Positions 8,073-15,836 of a stretch of 28,041 nt of DNA are shown piece after piece; positions within the stretch are counted from its first letter, which is position 1; each line of letters starts with the position of its first letter. The notes beneath the pieces were generated by a model. That model saw only the letters and a list, made by a program, of their open reading frames with translations. It was not told where the DNA came from and searched no databases. The stretch is from JBFGCA01 sp041567315. GTDB taxonomy: Bacteria; Acidobacteriota; Thermoanaerobaculia; Multivoradales; JAHEKO01. The stretch is taken from assembly GCA_041567315.1 (NCBI GenBank), contig JBFGCA010000060.1, positions 1-28,041 on the forward strand, in the 5' to 3' direction. A program made the position numbers and the translations under genes.

Positions 8073-8778
8073 CCGGGTGGCCGTCGGTCGGCCCCTGGCC
8101 GTTGGCCCCGAACAGCTCGATCCGGCGGCAGCGATACCAGGCGTCGAGCAGCAGCACCTCGCCCCCCGTCACCCGCCAGCGCCGCGGCTGGTGGTAGTGG
8201 CCGAGCAGCAGCACGTCGTAGGCCCCCTGCAGCCGGCGCTCGGCGTAATCGAGGATCACCGGCTCCGGGATGTGGGTCTTGTGCTCGAAGTTGGTCTGCG
8301 CCAGCCGGCGCTCGGTGCCGTGGACGATCGGTCCCACCGCCACCCGCGGCAGGTGGAGCATCACGAAGCGGCTGGGGGCGCTTTTCGAGAGCCAGCGCCA
8401 GAACAGGTACTTGCGGTCGCGCGGGTTGAGGCCGTCGCCGTGCACCGCCAGATAGCGCCGGCCGCCGGCTGCGAAGCTGGTCTCACGGCCGACCCGCTCG
8501 AAGAGGCCGGCGTAGGCGCTGCCGGCGAGGAAGAAGTCGCGGTTGCCCTCGACGTAGTCGAGCCGCACCCCGCGGGACCTGAGTGCGGCGAGGGCGCCGA
8601 GCACCGCCCGGATGTCGGCAGTCTCGTAGCGCGGGCTGGCCACCCAGACGTGGAACAGGTCGCCGAGCACGACCAGCCGCTCGCAGCCGCCGCCGAGCGC
8701 CTCCAGCTGCCGCACCAGCGGCCCGGCGGCGCCGCCGGGGCCGCCGATGTGGGCGTCGGCGAGGACCGCTACCGGCAT
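8026..8778 (-). CDS. lpxH: LpxH-like UDP-2,3-diacylglucosamine diphosphatase (metallophosphoesterase)
   Basis: 250 aa calcineurin-like phosphoesterase. Metal-binding motifs: LADAH (D8, H10), GDLFHVW (39-45, typical LpxH GDLFExW), GNRDFF (78-83), HGD (113-115) and GHYHQP (193-198). LpxH removes UMP from UDP-2,3-diacylglucosamine in lipid A synthesis at the inner face of the cytoplasmic membrane. The ATG at 8778 lies 33 bases after the mrp stop. The adjacent plsC on the same strand fits an envelope-lipid role. The last 25 residues are a low-complexity Gly/Ala/Pro tail overlapping the start of aroA. A related LpxH2-type or general phosphoesterase function cannot be excluded. Confidence 0.85.
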   Translation of the reverse strand: MPVAVLADAHIGGPGGAAGPLVRQLEALGGGCERLVVLGDLFHVWVASPRYETADIRAVLGALAALRSRGVRLDYVEGNRDFFLAGSAYAGLFERVGRETSFAAGGRRYLAVHGDGLNPRDRKYLFWRWLSKSAPSRFVMLHLPRVAVGPIVHGTERRLAQTNFEHKTHIPEPVILDYAERRLQGAYDVLLLGHYHQPRRWRVTGGEVLLLDAWYRCRRIELFGANGQGPTDGHPGGEEPNGAAPGAGGG

Positions 8779-8811
8779 CCGGCCCGCACGGCGACCCAGC
8801 CGGCCATCCGC

Positions 8812-9900
8812 TCAGACGATGGAGACCTTGCCAAGGTGGTGCCGGCTGACCTCCTGGACCACCGCCTCGGCCAGCTTGCCGAACGCCCGGCCGTGGACAC
8901 CCTCGGGCTGCGAGACCACGATCGGCCGGCCGGCGTCGCCGCCCTCGACCACCGCCGGGTCGAGCGGCACGCTGCCCAGGAACGGGCAACCCAGTATCTC
9001 GGCCGTCCGCTCGCCGCCCCCCTTCTTGAAGATGTCGGTCTCGGCGCCACAGCTCGGACACACGAAGCTCGACATGTTCTCGATGATGCCCACCACCGGC
9101 ACGTTGACCTTGCGGAACATCGCCAGCCCCTTGCGGGCGTCGATCAACGCGATGTCCTGCGGCGTGGTGACGATCACCGCCCCCGACATCGGCACCTTCT
9201 GGCTGATGGTCAACTGGGCGTCGCCGGTGCCCGGCGGCAGATCGACGATCAGATAGTCGAGCGGTCCCCAGTCGACGTCGCCCAGCAGCTGCTCGATAGC
9301 CTTGACCACCATCGGACCGCGCCAGATGACCGGCGTGTCGATCTCGAGGATGAAGCCCAGCGACATCAGCCGGATGCCGTAGCGCTCGAACGGCTGGAGC
9401 CGGTTGCCCTCCACCATCGGCCGCTCCTGGATGCCGAACATCATGGGGATCGAAGGACCGTAGATGTCGGCGTCGAGCAGCCCGGTCCGGTAGCCGAGCT
9501 GGCCCATGCGGACCGCCAGGTTGGAGGCCACCGTCGACTTGCCGACGCCGCCCTTGCCGCTGGCCACCGCCACCACGTGCTGTACCTGCGGGATCAGCCG
9601 CAGGTCCTGGGCCACCCCCTCGTGGGCCGGCGCCGGCGGCGCCAGCAGACGGAGCCCGACCTCGACCGGCCGACCGGGGAGGGCGGCCTCGAGCGCCGCC
9701 TGGGCGTCGGCCCTGGCCTGCTCGGCCTGCTCGCGCTGGCGGGTGGCGATCGCCAGCTCCACCTTGACCCCGGCCGCGCCGTCGCCGCCCCCGACCGTCA
9801 CCCGGTCGACGAAACCGAAGGAGACCAGGTCGCGGCTCATGCCCGGGAACCGCACCTTGCCCAGCACCTCCCAGACCTGACGCTCGAGATCTCGGCTCAT
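8812..9900 (-). CDS. mrp: Mrp/ApbC-type iron-sulfur cluster carrier P-loop ATPase
   Basis: 362 aa. The N-terminal 90 residues form a MIP18/DUF59-like domain, which contains two MSRDL segments (1-5 and 21-25). The deviant Walker A SGKGGVGKS is at 114-122, GLLDADIYGPSIP at 140-152, and VDLPPGTGD at 219-227. The CPSCG motif (C281, C284) is the pair that binds a bridging [4Fe-4S] cluster in this family. The protein stores and delivers Fe-S clusters to apo-proteins in the cytoplasm. ATG at 9900 lies 33 bases after the plsC stop and has its own possible -10 box. Confidence 0.95.
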   Translation of the reverse strand: MSRDLERQVWEVLGKVRFPGMSRDLVSFGFVDRVTVGGGDGAAGVKVELAIATRQREQAEQARADAQAALEAALPGRPVEVGLRLLAPPAPAHEGVAQDLRLIPQVQHVVAVASGKGGVGKSTVASNLAVRMGQLGYRTGLLDADIYGPSIPMMFGIQERPMVEGNRLQPFERYGIRLMSLGFILEIDTPVIWRGPMVVKAIEQLLGDVDWGPLDYLIVDLPPGTGDAQLTISQKVPMSGAVIVTTPQDIALIDARKGLAMFRKVNVPVVGIIENMSSFVCPSCGAETDIFKKGGGERTAEILGCPFLGSVPLDPAVVEGGDAGRPIVVSQPEGVHGRAFGKLAEAVVQEVSRHHLGKVSIV

Positions 9901-9909
9901 TTCCGGCCG

Positions 9910-9915
9910 ATACTA
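9910..9915 (-). promoter_or_regulatory. Possible -10 box TAGTAT before mrp
   Basis: On the minus strand TAGTAT (9915-9910) lies nine bases before the mrp ATG at 9900, just after an A-tract in the 33-bp plsC-mrp gap. It could give mrp its own near-leaderless transcript inside the run. Confidence 0.35.
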
Positions 9916-9933
9916 CCGTAAAGTTTTTTTGCG

Positions 9934-10707
9934 CTACCCCGCGGGTGCGGCCAGGCGCGCGATCTGCCGCCGCACCTCGTCGATCAGCTCCTGCTTGCGG
10001 CGGATGCCGTAGCCCGCGGTCTCGAGCGGTCCGCCGTAGCGCACCCGGACGACCCCCGGCCGCACCCGCCGGCTGCCGCGCCGCCTGACCGCCAGGCTGC
10101 CCGCGATGCCCACCGGCACCACCGGCAGACCGCTCTTGAGCGCCAGCAGGAAACCGCCCCGCTCGAAGGGCAGCAGGCGGCCGTCGAACGAGCGGGTGCC
10201 CTCGGGGAAGATCAGCACCGAGGCGCCGGCGGCGAGCCCGGCGACGGCATCGGCGAAGCTGCGCGGCGCGCCGCTTCTGTCGTCGCGGTCGACGCTGACG
10301 AACCCGCCCAGCCGGATCGCCTGACCGAACACCGGGATGCGGAACAGGCTGCGCTTGGCCAGGAAGCGGGTCTCCTCGGGCAGGGTCGCGAGCAGCGCCG
10401 GGATGTCGTAGAGGCTCTGGTGGTTGGCCATGAAGACATAGCGCCGGCCGGGCTCGAGCGGCCGCTCGTACGACGTGTCGAGCCGCACCCCCGAAAAGAG
10501 CAGCAGACCGCGGCTCCACCACCGGGCCATCCAGAACACCCAGGCGCCGCGCCGCGGCAGCCAGCCGCCCAGCACCGCCAGCGAGCCCCAGAACAGGGTC
10601 CCCAGCAACAGGTAGAGGTTGCCGGTGACCGTCGCCACGGCGCTGGCCAGCCGGCCCGCCGGCGACCGGCGGCGCTCGCCGGAGTCGTCCGAATCCACCC
10701 GCTCCAC
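9934..10707 (-). CDS. plsC: 1-acyl-sn-glycerol-3-phosphate acyltransferase (PlsC-like)
   Basis: 257 aa from GTG at 10707. Membrane-associated LPLAT-family enzyme that acylates lysophosphatidic acid to phosphatidic acid. N-terminal hydrophobic segment NLYLLLGTLFWGSLAVLGGW, catalytic HX4D motif NHQSLYD, FLAKRSLFRIPVFG block, FVSVDRDD, FPEGTRS and VVPVGIAGS are all in the usual order. The open frame continues upstream to 10776, but that stretch overlaps the divergent mla promoter and is not conserved-looking; the GTG at 10707 follows a TAGACT -10 box by seven bases and is preferred. First gene of the long minus-strand run and divergent from the mla operon. Confidence 0.92.
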   Translation of the reverse strand: MERVDSDDSGERRRSPAGRLASAVATVTGNLYLLLGTLFWGSLAVLGGWLPRRGAWVFWMARWWSRGLLLFSGVRLDTSYERPLEPGRRYVFMANHQSLYDIPALLATLPEETRFLAKRSLFRIPVFGQAIRLGGFVSVDRDDRSGAPRSFADAVAGLAAGASVLIFPEGTRSFDGRLLPFERGGFLLALKSGLPVVPVGIAGSLAVRRRGSRRVRPGVVRVRYGGPLETAGYGIRRKQELIDEVRRQIARLAAPAG

Positions 10708-10714
10708 GAGACCA

Positions 10715-10720
10715 AGTCTA
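10715..10720 (-). promoter_or_regulatory. -10 box TAGACT of plsC, leaderless spacing
   Basis: Minus-strand TAGACT (10720-10715) precedes the plsC GTG at 10707 by seven bases, placing the transcript start at the start codon. It lies only 23 bp from the oppositely directed mla -10 box. Confidence 0.45.
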
Positions 10721-10743
10721 GTGGCCACTGGGGGGCCCTGGAC

Positions 10744-10749
10744 TACAAT
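10744..10749 (+). promoter_or_regulatory. -10 box TACAAT of the mla operon
   Basis: TACAAT (5 of 6) ends nine bases before the ATG of a 12-codon leader ORF at 10759. No good -35 is visible at 17 bp. The identical hexamer is used upstream of msrC and of the ClpX-like gene. Confidence 0.5.
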
Positions 10750-10758
10750 CCCCTCGCC

Positions 10759-10797
10759 ATGCGCCGGATCCCGCACGCCCGACGGTTGCGGCCGTGA
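10759..10797 (+). CDS. Possible 12-codon leader peptide overlapping mlaE
   Basis: Short ORF encoding MRRIPHARRLRP, beginning about ten bases after a TACAAT box and therefore almost leaderless. Its TGA stop (10795-10797) overlaps the GTG start of mlaE (10794) as GTGA. No Shine-Dalgarno precedes the mlaE GTG, so ribosomes finishing this ORF could restart on mlaE. Five of twelve residues are Arg, all from CGC, CGG or CGA codons. Existence as a translated peptide is inference. Confidence 0.4.
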   Translation: MRRIPHARRLRP

Positions 10798-11558
10798 CCC
10801 TCGCCGCCGCCGTGCTGCGTCCGGCCGAAGAGGCGGGACGGCTCGCCCTGCTCAGCGCCCACGCGCTGAGCGCCATGCTGGCGCCGCCCTACGAGGTGCG
10901 CCAGTGGGTGCGCGAGATGGAGCAGATCGGGGTCCGCTCGCTGGGCGTGGCGGGGATCACCACCGTCTTCACCGGCATGGTGCTGGCGCTCCAGACCGCC
11001 TACAGCCTGCCCAGCCTGGGGGTCAAGTACTACATCGGCACGGTGGTCTCCAAGTCGCTGGTGCGCGAGCTGGGACCGGTGCTGACGGCGCTCATCGTCG
11101 GCGGCCGCATCGGCGCCGGGATGACCGCCGAGCTGGGCACCATGAAGGTGACCGAGCAGATCGATGCCCTGCGCTCGATGGCCGCCGACCCGGTCAAGAA
11201 GCTGGTGGCGCCCAAGCTGCTCGCCACCCTGGTCATGCTGCCGGCGCTGACCGTGGTGGGGGTGCTGCTGGGGATCCTCGGCGGGCTGGTGATCTCGGTC
11301 TATCAGATGCAGCTCACCGCCGGTTTCTACGTCAACGACGTGCTGACCTCGCTGACCCTCGAAGACCTGTTCAACGGACTCGGCAAGTCGTTCGTCTTCG
11401 CCTTCTTCATCGCCATCGTCGGCTGTTACAATGGCTTGAACGCCCGCGGGGGCGCCGACGGAGTCGGACGCGCGACCACCAACACCGTGGTCCTCGCCTC
11501 CATCCTGGTGCTGGTTTCCGACTTCTTCCTGACCAAGCTGTTCTACCTGCTGTTCTGA
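10794..11558 (+). CDS. mlaE: Lipid-transport ABC permease MlaE
   Basis: 254 aa inner-membrane permease of the MlaFEDB/MCE transport system that moves phospholipids between inner and outer membranes. Recognisable blocks: GVAGITTVFTGMVLALQTAYSL, LVRELGPVLTALIVGGRIGAGMTAELGTMKVTEQIDALRSM (the family's most conserved stretch, wholly present), LATLVMLPALTVVGVLLGILGG, and a C-terminal FVFAFFIAIVGCYNGLNARGGADGVGRATTNTVV. GTG start at 10794 overlaps the stop of the leader ORF. Followed 22 bases later by mlaF. Confidence 0.95.
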   Translation: MTLAAAVLRPAEEAGRLALLSAHALSAMLAPPYEVRQWVREMEQIGVRSLGVAGITTVFTGMVLALQTAYSLPSLGVKYYIGTVVSKSLVRELGPVLTALIVGGRIGAGMTAELGTMKVTEQIDALRSMAADPVKKLVAPKLLATLVMLPALTVVGVLLGILGGLVISVYQMQLTAGFYVNDVLTSLTLEDLFNGLGKSFVFAFFIAIVGCYNGLNARGGADGVGRATTNTVVLASILVLVSDFFLTKLFYLLF

Positions 11559-11580
11559 ATCGGGCGCCGCCGTCACGCCG

Positions 11581-12336
11581 ATGAGCGAACCTCTATTCAT
11601 TGTCCGCGGCCTGCGCAAGCAGTACGGGCCCAAGACCGTTCTCGGCGGGCTCGACTTCGAGGTCGTGCGCGGCGAGTCGCTGGTGGTGCTGGGGCGCTCG
11701 GGCTCGGGCAAGAGCGTCACCCTGCGCCAGCTCAACGGTCTCGAGCGGCCCGACGCCGGCAGCGTGGTCTTCGACGGCATCGAGATCACCGCCCTCGAGG
11801 AGCGCGAGCTGTTCCCGGTCCGCCGCCGGATCGCCATGCTGTTCCAGGGCGGGGCGCTGTTCGACTCGATGAGCGTGCTCGAGAACGTCGCCTTCCCGCT
11901 GCACGAGCACACCTCCCTGGCGGCGGCCGAGGTGCGCCGGAAGGTGGCCGAGAAGCTGGCGCTGGTCGGCCTCGAAGGGGTCGAGGACCGCTTCCCGGCG
12001 GCGCTCTCCGGCGGCATGAAGAAGCGGGTGGCGCTGGCCCGCTCGCTGGCCCTCGATCCCGAGGTGGTGCTCTTCGACGAGCCCACCACCGGGCTCGACC
12101 CGATGACCTCGGCGACCATCGCCCGCCTCATCCGCTCGACCCAGCAGAACCTCGAGACCACCTCGGTGGTGGTGACCCACGACATCCCGCTGGCGCGGCA
12201 CGTGGGCGATCGCGTCGCCTTCCTGGACGGCGGCCGGTTCCGCTTCCTGGGCACCTGGGAAGAGGCCGATCGCACCGACGACCCGCTGTTCGCCCGCTTC
12301 CTGGCCGGCCAAGAGGAGGAAGAAGATGCTGCGTGA
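11581..12336 (+). CDS. mlaF: Lipid-transport ABC ATP-binding protein MlaF
   Basis: 251 aa ATPase energising MlaE. Walker A GRSGSGKS, Q-loop in AMLFQGGALFDSMSVLENVAFPL, signature LSGGMKKRVALARSL, Walker B VVLFDEPTTGLDP and switch VVTHD are all intact. LFQGGALFDS is typical for MlaF/Mkl-type ATPases. Its last 11 bases overlap the mlaD start, a usual arrangement in this operon. Confidence 0.95.
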   Translation: MSEPLFIVRGLRKQYGPKTVLGGLDFEVVRGESLVVLGRSGSGKSVTLRQLNGLERPDAGSVVFDGIEITALEERELFPVRRRIAMLFQGGALFDSMSVLENVAFPLHEHTSLAAAEVRRKVAEKLALVGLEGVEDRFPAALSGGMKKRVALARSLALDPEVVLFDEPTTGLDPMTSATIARLIRSTQQNLETTSVVVTHDIPLARHVGDRVAFLDGGRFRFLGTWEEADRTDDPLFARFLAGQEEEEDAA

Positions 12337-13459
12337 GGTCAAGGTCGGGCTGCTGGTGCTCGCCGCCCTGGCGGTGCTCGGCGCCGGCGTCTTCCTGGTC
12401 GGCGAGAGGAACAACCTGTTCGCCCGCAAGAACCGCTACTTCGTGCGCTTCGAGACGGTCAGCGGCCTGGCCGCCGGCAACCCGGTGCAGCTCAACGGCG
12501 TCAACGTCGGCCAGGTGGAGAGCGTGGTGCTGCCGGTCGACGTGGAGGAGGAGCTGCTGACCGTGTGGATCACCGTCGACCGCCGCTACGCCGAGCGCGT
12601 GCGCACCGACTCCGAGGCCAAGATCAAGACCCTGGGCCTGCTGGGCGACAAGTACATCGAGCTGTCCTCGGGCTCGCCCGGCGCCCCCGAGATCGCCGAC
12701 GGCGGGGAGATCACCGCCGCCCCGGCCACCGACGTCGACAAGCTGATCGCCACCGGCGGCGACGTGGTGGAGAACGTGGTGGCGATCTCCTACTCGCTGC
12801 GCAACATCCTGGGGCGCATGGAGGCCGGCGAAGGCATCCTCGGCGAGCTGACCACCGACAGCGAAGCCGGCCGCGTGGCCAAGGAGTCGATGCTCGACAT
12901 CATGGGCTCGCTGCGGCGGATCGCCGGCAAGATCGAGAGCGGCGAGGGCACCCTGGCCAGCCTGATCAACGATCCGGCGCTGGCCGACCGCATGGCGCAG
13001 ACGGTCGACCGGGTGGAGGCCGTGCTCGCCAAGATCGACACCGGCGAGGGCGCCCTGCCGGCGCTGCTCAACGACCCCGAGACCCGCACCCGGTTGGATC
13101 AGATCCTGACCGGGCTGAGCGACGCCTCCACCGAGCTATCGGCCACCGTCGAGGGCCTCAGCGGCGGCGAGGGTCTGCTCGCCAAGCTGCTGACCGACGA
13201 GGCCTACGGCGAGGAGGTGAGCCGCGACCTCAAGCAGCTGCTCAACAACCTCAACAAGCTCTCCGGCAAGCTGGAGCAGGGGGACGGCACCCTCGGCCAG
13301 CTGATCAACGACCCCTCGGTCTACGAGGCACTCAACGATGTTATCGTCGGCATCGACGAGTCTAAGCTGTTGCGGTGGCTGATCCGCAACCGGCAGAAAG
13401 CAGGCATCAAGAAACGCTATCGAGAGGAGCGGCGGCCGCCAGCTCCGACCCCACCCTGA
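12326..13459 (+). CDS. mlaD: MCE-domain lipid-binding protein MlaD with five C-terminal repeats
   Basis: 377 aa, longer than E. coli MlaD (183 aa). One N-terminal transmembrane helix (about 7-25) anchors it in the inner membrane; the MCE domain spans about 36-115 with NPVQLNGVNVGQVESV and KTLGLLGDKYIEL. The C-terminal half contains five repeats of a G-[ED]-G-x-L-x-x-L motif, at residues 168, 206, 240, 281 and 319, followed by acidic or NDP segments, probably forming a helical bundle or tunnel in the periplasm. It ends with a basic, Pro-rich tail. The ATG at 12326 overlaps mlaF. No mlaA, mlaB or mlaC gene follows. Confidence 0.92.
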   Translation: MLREVKVGLLVLAALAVLGAGVFLVGERNNLFARKNRYFVRFETVSGLAAGNPVQLNGVNVGQVESVVLPVDVEEELLTVWITVDRRYAERVRTDSEAKIKTLGLLGDKYIELSSGSPGAPEIADGGEITAAPATDVDKLIATGGDVVENVVAISYSLRNILGRMEAGEGILGELTTDSEAGRVAKESMLDIMGSLRRIAGKIESGEGTLASLINDPALADRMAQTVDRVEAVLAKIDTGEGALPALLNDPETRTRLDQILTGLSDASTELSATVEGLSGGEGLLAKLLTDEAYGEEVSRDLKQLLNNLNKLSGKLEQGDGTLGQLINDPSVYEALNDVIVGIDESKLLRWLIRNRQKAGIKKRYREERRPPAPTPP

Positions 13460-13523
13460 TGCCGCCGGCGCAGCCGCCGGCCGACCCTCTCCCGACCCAT
13501 CGGTCCCGACGAGCGCCGCTTCG

Positions 13524-14480
13524 ATGAGCAGTCACGTCCTGGTCACCGGGGGCGCCGGCTTCATCGGCAGCCATCTGACCGGCCGCCTGCTCGACCGCAG
13601 CGACCGGGTCACCGTCCTCGACGACTTCAACGACTTCTACGATCCGGCCCGCAAGCGGTCCAACGTGGCCCGCTTCGAGGGCCGCGGCGGGTTCCGGCTG
13701 GTCGAGGGCGACATCCGCGACGCGCGGCTGGTCGACAAGCTGTTCGAAGCCAGCGGCTTCGACGCCGTCGTCCACCTGGCGGCGCGGGCCGGGGTGCGCC
13801 CCAGTCTCAGGGAGCCGGTGCTCTACGAGGACACCAACTGCATCGGCACCCTGCGGCTGCTCGAGGCGGCGCGTCACCACGGACCCGGCACCTTCATCTT
13901 CGGCTCGTCGTCGTCGGTCTACGGCATCAACCGGAAGGTCCCCTTCGCCGAGGACGACCCCGTGGATCAGCCGATCAGCCCCTACGCCACCACCAAGCGG
14001 GCGGGCGAGCTGATGTGCTTCAACTATCATCACCTGTACGCCCTCAACGTCGCCTGCCTGCGCTTCTTCACCGTCTACGGTCCGCGCCAGCGGCCGGAGA
14101 TGGCGATCCACAAGTTCACCGATCTGCTGGCCCGCGGCGAGCCGGTGCCGATGTTCGGCGACGGCCGCAGCCGGCGCGACTACACCTACGTCGACGACAT
14201 CCTCGACGGAGTGGTGGCCGCCCTCGACCTGGCGCCGCCGTTCGAGATCATCAACCTCGGCGGCGCCGAGACCACCGCCCTCGCCGACCTGGTACGCTGG
14301 ATCGCCGAGGAGCTTGCGGTGGAAGCCCGCATCCAGTACCTTCCCGACCAGCCGGGCGATGTGCCGATCACCTACGCCGACGTCGGAAAGGCCGACCGCC
14401 TGCTGGGATACTCCCCAAAGGTCCCCATCCGGGACGGTCTGCGGCGCTTCGTCGCGTGGTACCGCTCGAGCGCCGGCTAG
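13524..14480 (+). CDS. UDP-glucuronate 4-epimerase-like NAD-dependent epimerase
   Basis: 318 aa short-chain dehydrogenase/epimerase. NAD-binding TGGAGFIG at 8-15; catalytic SPYATTK with Tyr154 and Lys158; HLAARAGVRPSL and RFFTVYGPRQRPEMA, both hallmarks of UDP-glucuronate 4-epimerases (UDP-GlcA to UDP-GalA) rather than GalE. Next to ugd, which makes UDP-GlcA, supporting that substrate. A 64-bp gap with a GC hairpin separates it from mlaD, so it may be the start of a separate cell-surface sugar unit. Confidence 0.85.
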   Translation: MSSHVLVTGGAGFIGSHLTGRLLDRSDRVTVLDDFNDFYDPARKRSNVARFEGRGGFRLVEGDIRDARLVDKLFEASGFDAVVHLAARAGVRPSLREPVLYEDTNCIGTLRLLEAARHHGPGTFIFGSSSSVYGINRKVPFAEDDPVDQPISPYATTKRAGELMCFNYHHLYALNVACLRFFTVYGPRQRPEMAIHKFTDLLARGEPVPMFGDGRSRRDYTYVDDILDGVVAALDLAPPFEIINLGGAETTALADLVRWIAEELAVEARIQYLPDQPGDVPITYADVGKADRLLGYSPKVPIRDGLRRFVAWYRSSAG

Positions 14481-14495
14481 GCCTCCCCGACCGCA

Positions 14496-15836
14496 ATGAG
14501 AATCTGCGTCGTCGGCTCGGGTTACGTCGGATTGGTGTCGGGCGCCTGCCTGGCGGATTTCGGCATGGTGGTCGTCGGCGTCGACAAGGACGCCGCCAAG
14601 ATCGCCGCCCTGGAGCGCTGCGAGATCCCGATCTACGAGCCGGGGCTGGCCACCCTGGTGCGCAAGAACATGAGCGAGGGGCGGTTGCGCTTCACCACCG
14701 AGGTGGGGCCGGCGGTCGAGGAGGCGCAGGCGATCTTCATCGCCGTCGGCACTCCGTCGCTGGCCGACGGCTCGGCCGACCTGAGCTTCATACGCGAGGT
14801 GGCGACCTCGATCGGCCGCCATCTCAACGGCTACAAGGTGATCGTCACCAAGAGCACGGTGCCGATCGGCACCAGCCAGATGATCGAGCAAACGGTCAAC
14901 GCCGAAAACCGGGGCCGCCACAAGTTCTCGGTGGTGAGCAACCCCGAGTTCCTGCGCGAGGGCTCGGCGATCGAGGACTTCATGCGGCCCGATCGGGTGG
15001 TCATCGGCAGCCGCGATCGCCGGGCGGTCGAGGTGATGCTCGACATCTACTCGCCGCTGCGGGTCGCCGACGTGCCGTTCGTCATCACCGACGTGGAGAG
15101 CGCCGAGCTGATCAAGTACGCCTCCAACGGCTTCCTGGCCACCAAGATCTCCTTCATCAACGAGGTGGCGGCAATCAGCGAGGCGCTGGGTGCGGACGTC
15201 GAGACGGTGGCCCGCGGCATGGGTCTTGACGACCGCATCGGTCCCAAGTTCCTGCATCCGGGTCCCGGTTTCGGCGGCTCCTGCTTTCCGAAGGACGCCC
15301 GGGCGGTGGCCCGGATCGCCCGCGAGACCGGCGGGCGCTTCCAGATCATGGAGGCGGTGCTCGAGGTCAACGAGGTCACCAAACGGCGGATGCTGGAGAA
15401 GATCGAGCGCGCCTTCGGCGGCCTCGCCGGCCGCACGGTGGGGGTGCTGGGGCTGTCCTTCAAGCCCGAGACCGACGACGTCCGCGAGTCGCCGGCGCTC
15501 GACATCGTCGACGGGCTGCTGGCGGCCGGCGCCCGGGTGCGCGCCTTCGACCCCGCGGCCATGCCCGAGTGCCGCCCGCGCTGGCCGCAGGTGCACTTCG
15601 GCGACAACCCCTATGACGCCGCCGAGGGCGCCGACGGACTGGTCATCGTCACCGAGTGGAACCAGTTCCGGGCGCTCGAGCTCAAGCGGCTGCACGGGCT
15701 GCTCACGCGGCCGCTGGTGGTCGACCTGCGCAACATCTACGACCCGGCCAAGATGCGGGCGGCCGGTTTCCGCTACGTCTCGGTGGGACGGCGCGAGGTG
15801 CGGGCCGGCGCCCGCCCCAGGGTCAAGGTGGGATGA
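14496..15836 (+). CDS. ugd: UDP-glucose 6-dehydrogenase
   Basis: 446 aa, usual length. Oxidises UDP-glucose to UDP-glucuronate with 2 NAD+. N-terminal GSGYVGLVSG (8-17) binds NAD; TKSTVPIGT (118-126), EFLREGSA (151-158), and GFGGSCFPKD with catalytic Cys263 are diagnostic. The C-terminal domain LGLSFKPETDDVRESPAL follows. Starts 15 bases after the epimerase stop, and its TGA overlaps the ATG of the decarboxylase gene (ATGA). Confidence 0.97.
   Translation: MRICVVGSGYVGLVSGACLADFGMVVVGVDKDAAKIAALERCEIPIYEPGLATLVRKNMSEGRLRFTTEVGPAVEEAQAIFIAVGTPSLADGSADLSFIREVATSIGRHLNGYKVIVTKSTVPIGTSQMIEQTVNAENRGRHKFSVVSNPEFLREGSAIEDFMRPDRVVIGSRDRRAVEVMLDIYSPLRVADVPFVITDVESAELIKYASNGFLATKISFINEVAAISEALGADVETVARGMGLDDRIGPKFLHPGPGFGGSCFPKDARAVARIARETGGRFQIMEAVLEVNEVTKRRMLEKIERAFGGLAGRTVGVLGLSFKPETDDVRESPALDIVDGLLAAGARVRAFDPAAMPECRPRWPQVHFGDNPYDAAEGADGLVIVTEWNQFRALELKRLHGLLTRPLVVDLRNIYDPAKMRAAGFRYVSVGRREVRAGARPRVKVG

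Noticed and set aside
7432..9921. 829-codon plus-strand open frame
   Set aside because: Antisense to aroA, lpxH and mrp, whose motifs are all intact. Low-complexity shadow.
10708..10776. Longer plsC start at 10776
   Set aside because: Would cover the divergent mla promoter and adds residues with no family similarity; GTG at 10707 fits the -10 box.
13407..15695. 762-codon minus-strand open frame
   Set aside because: Antisense to the epimerase and ugd; no recognisable domain.
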